From contig NC_083589.1 in assembly GCF_027579695.1 (NCBI RefSeq), positions 39,619,335 through 39,683,334 of the forward strand: a DNA stretch of 64,000 nucleotides. Reading direction: 5' to 3'. Position 1 is the stretch's first letter, and each line of letters opens with the position of its first letter. The position numbers and the translations under genes were made by a program. This DNA comes from Neoarius graeffei (Eukaryota > Chordata > Actinopteri > Siluriformes > Ariidae). The notes below the pieces were generated by a model that saw only the letters and a program-made list of their open reading frames with translations, was not told the DNA's origin and searched no databases. Below are positions 48,242 through 57,200 of the stretch, piece after piece.

Positions 48242-51200
48242 CCCCCCCAGGGCTGAAAACTGAAGGGATCTTCCGAAGGTCAGTCAGAGTGCAGCTCATC
48301 AAGGACATCCAGAAACTCTATAACCAGGGTGAGCTTGCCGCCGCTGCCCACCCCACCCCACCCCTTCCCTCTCCCACAGCCAGGAACAGATCAATAGGGC
48401 TCAGTCTCCTCTGAAGACTCTTGATAGCATCACAGGCAGCACGTCGCCTGCACAACTCCCCATTAAGATAGTGTCCATTTCAGCTTTCCCCTTCATTAAC
48501 TCTTCCAATTACCTGTGGAGCTCTAACACACAATTCTGTTACTACCCTTCTCAGCTCTGAGGTTATGATTATACGTCTTATCTTTATTGAGACACTTTAA
48601 TTGTGTTTAATACAGAAAGAAGACGGTCCCCTTTTTTTTTCTCGCAACTAAATGTCCAGTTGTTATAAATAGCTAATCATGTTCTGTTTCCTTCCAGTAA
48701 TGTATAAAGGAGTTCAGTCCCAGAGGAGAGCTCCATCAGTCAGCAGTATCGTTTCTCATGTTTGCACTTATTCTCATTTGCACTTTCTTTCTGCTGCCTT
48801 TGTCCTTTTAAACAAGAACTATTTTGAAGCATGTCTCTGCACAAAAAAATCCATTCTTTATTAGGCCAAGCAAAGATGGCGTTCTATTTAATAAAGAGCA
48901 AAAGGGGAGTGCTGGATATTATTGGCTGTATTTGGAGTAGAAATTTTAGTTTGGTTAATTTAGATACTTCGTTGAATCATGTTAAATATATTTATAGTGA
49001 AATATTTGTGATGTGCTCAGAGGTTGTGCATGGTGCTAAATGTGCTGCGTTGATATCACGGGGCGGGCGGGGGGGGACATTGCTAGTGGTGTTTAGGTGA
49101 AAATACTTAAATGATCTCAACCATAAGTAGTAATAGTGAGGTTTTAATGTAAAATCCTAAAAACAGAAGAGCAAAAGCTTCTTTTCTCATTCACCATTTT
49201 CCAACAATGTGTAATGTCGTTAATGAGAAGTCCAGCATAAAATTAGTGGAGGCAGCAGACATTGGACTCAACATCCCAAAATGCAATGCACCTGTATAAT
49301 ACAGTTGCTCAGAGTTATGGCAGAGATATATACGAGATAGCACTAATGGAGGTATTAGCATGAAAATTGACACTTTGGAAGCTGATCTGTTTGGGCAGTG
49401 TACAGAAGAGGAAATAAGAGAGCTGGACAGAATAAAGGACTAAAGCACTGCTGCATCACTATCTTTTAGGTAGAATTACTTTTTACTGTATTGCTCCATG
49501 GTTTGAAAGTTGAGTAAAAGTGTAGTACAGTAAACCCTCAGTATTCGTGGGGGTTAGGGACCGAACATGGCCGCGAATAAGCCAAAATCACGAATACTTG
49601 TAACACCCCCCCCCCCATAAAACTGCTCACAAATGCTTATTTTGATGTCTAAAACACTCCCTATACCCTAGGCTATGATCCCAAACACTTTAGATACGCA
49701 CGGTACTCTTGTAGCACACGGTACTCTCGTTGATGCCGTAGTGACGAGCCACTGCCGCAAAATAGAGCCCTGCACTCCCGCGGGAGTCCCGCGGGACCCG
49801 ACGCAAAGCAGTGCGGCGCGGGACAAATTTTGAAAGCTCATTGCGGACGCGGGCGGGAGGGGGAGGTGATAAGCTGCAGTCCCGCTAACTAAAAACGTGT
49901 TTAAAATAAAATTTATAAGTTATTAATTTATGTCTATCGTATATAATTTGTGCTGGATATTTTATTTGGCATTAATAAAAACATTTTAAGATGCCTAAAT
50001 TTGTGGATGTGGTCTAATCTCACGTACGTTTCCGATTCCTTTCCGCTCTTCCGTGTTTGAGATCTCCGATCATGGCAGAAGAGCAGAGCTCCTCTAGTGA
50101 AGCTCACAGTGCTTCAGAAGTAAATGCTGCTTTAAAAAGAGGTACATTTACCGTTAAAAAGTCAAGAGTATTAGTCCTAAGTATCAAAAAGTATTTTAAA
50201 AAAAGTATTAAAAAGTATTAACTAGTATTAAAAAGGACCGTATATCGCACAGATTGTTCAATTTAAAGCTAGAAATAGACAGGGTATAATCTGAGGAGCT
50301 GGTTGTGGTTGTGCAGCACTTCATATGAGAGGAGAATGAAATCGCGGTTGGAATCATAATGCCACAGTCTCGGAAGTGGGAGTGCGAGTGCGCAAAGCGA
50401 GAGCTGTCAATCAAAGCGAGAGCTGTCAATCATGAACGCATGCAGCACTCAACTTGGAATGTGTCAGCAGAATGTCAGAGTCTAAACAATAAACTTACAA
50501 TAAATGAAGGATCGGTCAGTGGAGAGCTCAGCTAAGCTCAGCATGTTTAATTCCCCAAGCCAATGACAAGAACTTTCGTGAGAAATAACGCGAACGTCTG
50601 CATCATGCGGGATTTGCGGGCGGGAGCGGGACAAAATATGGCAGGCGGGAGCGGGACTGAAAATCATAATTCTTTGCGGGAGCGGGACTGCACAATGCGG
50701 GCGGGAGCGGGACTGAAAATTCTGTCCCGCGCAGACCTCTACCGCAAAACTCTTCCCTTCCTTTAGCATATCGAGAAATCCTACCTTCTCCTGCAGCGTC
50801 ATTACCTTCTTCTGGCGCTTAGGTTCCTTGGCAGGAGCCTTAGAAGATGCAGAGCGTTTAGGAGCCATTGTAGGGCGTAAAAATTATTCAAAAATACCAA
50901 GAATGCACAACACGTGAACAAGTCTGAACTACGGGAACCGCAAGACTGTACTGTACAATGCGCTCATTCGTATCAGCCAATGAGCAGCTGCCCGCCATTC
51001 AAACTTCAGCCAATAGCGAGCGAGCATTCGGCTCCAAGAATGTAGCAGTGCGTAAACGTTCGATATGTTCGCCGCAAATGACCGCGAATCGCTGAGATTT
51101 CCGCGAATGTATAGGAGATATGTACTATATAAAATCCCGCGAATATGTGAATTCGCGAATACTGAACCGCGAATAGGCAGGGGTCTACTATATAACATTT

Positions 51201-54200
51201 ATACAGTTGTGGTTTTTTTTTCAAATGTTTATTGACCAAGTTAAACATCTGGTTTTCTTCAATGCATTAAAAGGTATCAAAATTCTTGTCGGTGATGATG
51301 ATAACATGTGCTGTGGATAGAAATGAGGTTGAAAATCGCTGCACTATTCTTTTAACAGAATGAGTTCATTGTATAATAATGTTTATGACTTTTTTTTTTC
51401 TCTCCCTTCTTCCTCCTGCTTTGTTTTGCCTCAGGCAAGCCAGTTAACTTTGAGCAGTATGATGATGTTCATGTTCCTGCTGTGATCTTGAAGACGTTTC
51501 TCCGGGAGCTGCCAGAACCTCTACTCACCTTCACGTTATATAACCAGATACAAGATCTTACCAGTGAGTTTTAAATCCAGGCCTTGATCTAGCTCGCTTC
51601 ACTACATTTTAACTCCCAATTAAGAGATATAATGGAAATATTGAGTAACGAATGTAACTAACAGTAGAGACGTGTGCTACTCCAGATCATATCCGTGCCA
51701 CATGCTGAGAACTGCTGGATGCAGAAATCGTTGAACTTTGTCCTACGTGAAGGATCTGCGTTCAACATTCAGTAAAGTTCAGTCTGCTCCAGTTCTCACA
51801 AAGGCTGGTCTGTTTATCCAGTATTTAATGATTCATTGGTCACTCAGCCAACTAAATAGCAGATCTATGCAATGTGACAAAGGCACATAAATGGAGTTCA
51901 GTGAGAGAGATGTCTTTGTACCCTCTGGAGGTAACAGTAATAGTCTAGGCTCATTTTACGCTGCTAGAAATAACACTGGTCTTTGGTGTATTGTGAATGG
52001 TGAAATTATTGATGTTTCACTGGGAATGTCTGGCTTTTGTAAAATAAGGCACTGTTTTTCACAGAGATGGAGAGCAGCTTGCGGGTTTCAAGGTGCAAGA
52101 GGATTGTGGAGTCGCTTCCCGAGTACAACTTCATCGTGGTCAAGTATCTCATCTGTTTCCTGCATATGGTAAGGGAATACACGGCAGGTCTGTCTGCATC
52201 TAGCGATTCCTGAACAAAGTATTTTTGCTTCTGCTCTTCCATGCATATCCAACGATAATACTTTTTTTTTTTTTTTCACATAATACAACCCCAATTCAAA
52301 AAAAGTTAGGATGCTGTGTAAACTGTAAATACAGAATGTAAAAACAAAATGCAAGAAGTTGCAAATCTTGGAAACCCTATATTTCATTGAAAATAGAACA
52401 GAGACAACATATCAAATGTTGAAACTAAAAGTTTGTTTTTTGAAAAATATTTGTTCATTTTGAATTTGACGTCAGCAACACGTTTCAGAAAAGTTGGGAC
52501 AGGGACATGTTTACCACTGTGTTGCATCACCTCTACTTTTAACACCACTCTGTAAACGTTTGGGAACTGAGAAGACCAATTGCTGTAGTTTTGAAAGAAA
52601 TGTTGTCCCATTTTTGCCTGATGTACCGTACAATTTCAGCTGCTCAACAGTCCAGGGTCTCCTTTGTCATATTTTGCACTTCATAATGCACCAAATGTTT
52701 TAAATGGGAGATAGGTCTGGACTGCAGGCAGGCCAGTTTAACACCTGGACTCTCATATTAAAACTGCATGGCTCTTTAGTATGTGCAGAAAGTAGTTTGG
52801 TATTGTCTCGCTGAAAGAAGGAAGGCCTTCCCTGAAAAAGATTTTGTCTGGATGGCAGCATATTGCTCTGAAATGTGTATATACTGTATCATTCAGCATT
52901 AATGATGCCTTCCCAGATGCTGGCTTTTGAACTGTGGGTTTCCATGATTTGCAAATCTTTGCATTCTGTTTTTATTTATGGTTTACACAGTGTCTCAATT
53001 TTTTTTTTTTTTAATTGGGGTTGTAAACAATACTTCCATAAACAGGTTCCTGGTTCTAAGTTTAATAGAGTGGATATACTTGACTATTTGAATCCAGTCT
53101 GTGGCTGTGTGTACATGTAGTCTAATGATCTGTTAATAATCAAACTCATGGCTCAATCATAGTCATGTAAACGCCTCACCTGGAATGGTTAATCTTTGTA
53201 ATAATAAATGAATAGAAGAAGAATAATAGCTATGTAAAACTTGTCTGATTTATTTTCACACTCGGAATCAGCGAATACATTCTGCAGGATGCGCTCTTCT
53301 GCAAAAGAATGGTTGTGTAACATTTCGAGGCAGATACAGATCATGGACTGACCTCAGTATGAAGTTCAGTATTTAATGTTTGTCACACATGCTGGGCATC
53401 ATTCCTGACCCTCCTGCGGTTACAAACTGTTTATCTTGCTGTCTGTTTAAATATCACACTGGGATCGCGTTCTTCAGAGACGGCAATAACTTTAAAAATA
53501 ATTTAAACATATCGGTGTGGTTTTAAAAAGACTTTGCGCCACATGCTCATAACTTTAGATCTGATTACATGTCCTGACCATATAAATGAAGATTGTCTGC
53601 AGAGTGTCCATCCAAACATTATCCGTAACCACTTATCCTGTGCATGGTTGTGGGTAAGCTGGAGCCTATCCCAGCTGACTATGGGCGAAAGTCGCCAGGT
53701 CATCGCAGGGCTGATACATAGAGACAAACAACCATTCACACCTACGGTCAATTTAGAGCCACCAATTATCCTAACCTGCATGTCTTTGGACAGTGGGGGA
53801 AACCAGAGCACCCGGAGGAAACCCACGCGGACACTGAGAGAACATGCAAACTCCACACAGAAAGGCCCCCGTCAGCCACTGGGCTCGAATCCAGAATCTT
53901 CTTGCTGTGAGGTGACAGCGCTAACCACTACACCACCATGCCGCCTTGCAGAGGGTCCAGTTTAGGATAAATCTAAATAGTTCGTTCAGAATCTCCAATC
54001 AGAATAAATACAGGTAGTTGTCGACTTGCGACTTAGGACCGATCGACTTTACGACCGTCTGGTTATGACTCGCAAGTGTTTCCCAGCTGAGCTAGCTGAG
54101 TGTATAACAGCTTCCGCCCCAGCTCCCGGCAGCGCCTCTCGCCACGTACAACAGTTTCCGCCCCAGCTCCAGGCACATGCGCAGTCTCTCTCGCGCTCCC

Positions 54201-57200
54201 TCGCGCACTCCGTCATACAGTTTCCGCCCCAGCTCCTGGTTTATGAAACGAGCAAATGCTCCTGCCAGCCCGAGCGCTGCAACAGCTGATGACGTAGACG
54301 ACCCACAGCCAAGCACCAGTGATGCCAGCGGTCACTAAATTTTATATTTTGCTATGTTTTACATTTGTATTTTGGTATGTTTCAAACTAAAATGTTTTCT
54401 ATTTTTCACACCTGTATTTCGTATTTTTTGTTTTGCACATATTAAATGAACTGTACTGTACGCAGTGTAGTATGCAGTGTTTGACTTAAACCAAATAATG
54501 AGCCAAGGTAATGAAATAAGAAAATGTTGATAAAATAAGACTTTAAGCTGATTACAATATCATTACACATTGCAATATGCTTGCGTTCATTTAACATAGG
54601 CCGACTTACGACCAGATCGGTTTACGACCGGTCAGTCGTAACCAAACGCGGTCGTAAGTCAATGACTACCTGTACATTTATCTTGGTGAAAATCTCTGCA
54701 TGTAAACATAGTGTGTCTTAGGGTAACTGAAATTCTGTATAAACTTTAAATGAGGTAAATGCAGTACTGTGTAGTAAGTGGAGGGAGGTGGGTGTTCATG
54801 GACTGCGAAAATGACTCGTAGCAGGGGAGACGGTGTAAATTGCTTCCTCTAAGCCACATGTTCCCAACACTGGTCCAGGAATACACCACCACAGGAAGGG
54901 CTGGTAATTAGCTTTTCATAAAATGCTAAAGTATACCCCTTTTCCACCAAATCAGTTCCAGGGCTGGTTCGGAGCCGGTGCTGGTTCACAACTCGTCCAA
55001 TTTGCGAGCCAGCTGAGAACCAGTTTGCTTTTCCATAGCTTGCGGTGCTAAGCGGAGCCATGTCAGTTACGTCGCTGTATACGTCAGTTACGGCGCTACG
55101 TTTACATAAACCTTGGTGCGAATATCAAAGCAAAAACAACACCGAAGAAGCAGCAGCGGCAACAATAATAATGGATGACTTCGCGTTTGTACAGCTGCTG
55201 CTTCTCGTCGCTTAAAAATGGCGATCTTTCGCGGTCTTATTGTTGTTGGTCTTAACAACTCCGCCCCCCCGCTGACGTAAGCGGTTCTTTCCTCTGGCCC
55301 AGCAGAGAGTTGGTGCTAGCCTGGAACCGGTTTTTCTGGCCCCAGAGCCAGTTGTTTGTCAGTGGAAACAGAAAACCCGGTTCCAAACTAAGCACTGGCC
55401 CCGAACCAGCCCTGGAACTGCTTTGGTGGAAAAGGGGCAGTAGTTGTGTTCGAACATTGAAAACACTAAAATGTCTAGGACCAAGGTTTACCTGTGGTAA
55501 AAGATGTTTTTTTGACATACAGTATTCCCCATGTTTCTCTGCACTCATGTGCAAGTCGTCGTCGTCATCATGATCATCCTCCTTAAATCACTCTGGCAGA
55601 TTTGTAGTTCACTGAGGCTGACATTCACGGTTTCAGTGTCTTCATGTTAATGTGAAGCTGCATGACCCTCGCTGTACAGCAAAAGAGTAATCATCTTGCA
55701 CACATTCCCAGGGGCATCATTATTCACCACGACATGCAAATGTTTAATCAGAGGGAATGAAGTATAATTACTTACAATGAACCTCTGCACATCTCAGGAC
55801 CTTTTAACATACAAACCACCCAAACTGTGCAGGTGCTACAGTTCTCGGAGCTGGTACTAATAGATGGAAAAGTGTACCTTACACATTGTAGAGACTAAAG
55901 TCTTTTTTACTACAATTGCCTGTTTATAGTATAGACTTGGGATTGTGTATGTAATTTTCTAATAAGCTATATGCAGTGTGTAATTTCATAATCATAGACT
56001 ATAATTAGAGAGAATTTCCTATGGATCTTGCTAATCTAATCTGCATGTTACTGCGCATTAGAGATGAGCAGGAAAACTACATATTTGCACATCGTTTTTA
56101 AACTAATGAATGGCATGATGTAGTGATTTTAATGTGTGAGAAACTGATATACAGTGGTGCGTGAAAGTTTGCGAATCCTTTAGAATTTTCTATATTTCTG
56201 CATAAATATGACCTAAAACATCATATTTTCACACAAGTCCTAAAAGTAGATAAAGAGAACCCAGTTAAACAAATGAGACAAAAATATTATACTTGATCAT
56301 TTATTTATTTATTATCCAATATTACATATCTGTGAGTGGCAAAAGTATGTGAACCTCTAGGATTAGCAGTTAATTTGAAGGTGAAATTAGAGTCAGGTGT
56401 TTTCTATCAATGGGATGACAATCAGGTGTGAGTGGGCACCCTGTTTTATTTAAAGAACAGGGATCTATCAAAGTCTGATCTTCACAGCACATGTTTGTGG
56501 AAGTGTATCATGTCACAAACAAAGGAGATTTCTGAGGACCTCAGAAAAAGCGTTGTTGATGCTCATCAGGCTGGAAAAGGTTACAAAACCATCTCGAAAG
56601 AGTTTGGACTCCAACAATCCACAGACAGACAGATTGTGTACAAATGGAGGAAATTCAAGACCATTGTTACCCTCCCAGGAGTGGTTGACCAACAAAGATC
56701 ACTCCAAGAGCAAGGCGTGTAATAGTCGGCGAGGTCACAAAGGACCCCAGGGTAACTTCTAAGCAACTGAAGGCCTCTCTCACATGGCTAATGTTCATGA
56801 GTCCACCATCAGGAGAACACTGAACAACAATGGTGTGCATGGCAGGGTTGCAAGGAGAAAGCCACTGCTCTCTAAAAAGAACATTGCTGCTCGTCTGCAG
56901 TTTGCTAAAGATCACGTGGACAAGCCAGAAGGCTATTCGAAAATGTTTTGTGGACGGATGAGACCAAAATAGCACTTTTTGCTTTCAATGAGAAGCGTTA
57001 TGTTTGGAGAAAGGAAAACACTGCATTCCAGCATAAGAACCTTATCCCATCTGTGAAACGTGGTGGTGGTGGTAGTATCGTGGTTTGGGCCTGTTTTGCT
57101 GCATCTGGGCCAGGACGGCTTGCCATCATTGATGGAACAATGACTTCTGAATTATACCAGCGAATTCTAAAGGAAAATGTCAGGACATCTGTCCATGAAC

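Larger units (their letters stand above)
49528..51190 (-). mobile_element. Tigger/pogo-like element split by a hAT element
   Basis: Left end 'cagtaaaccctcagtattcg', right end (reverse complement) 'tagtagacccctgcctattc', at TA borders. Diverged TIRs of this kind and the transposase start at 50868 on the minus strand indicate Tigger/pogo (Tc1/mariner superfamily). Most of the transposase gene is missing. Confidence 0.75.
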
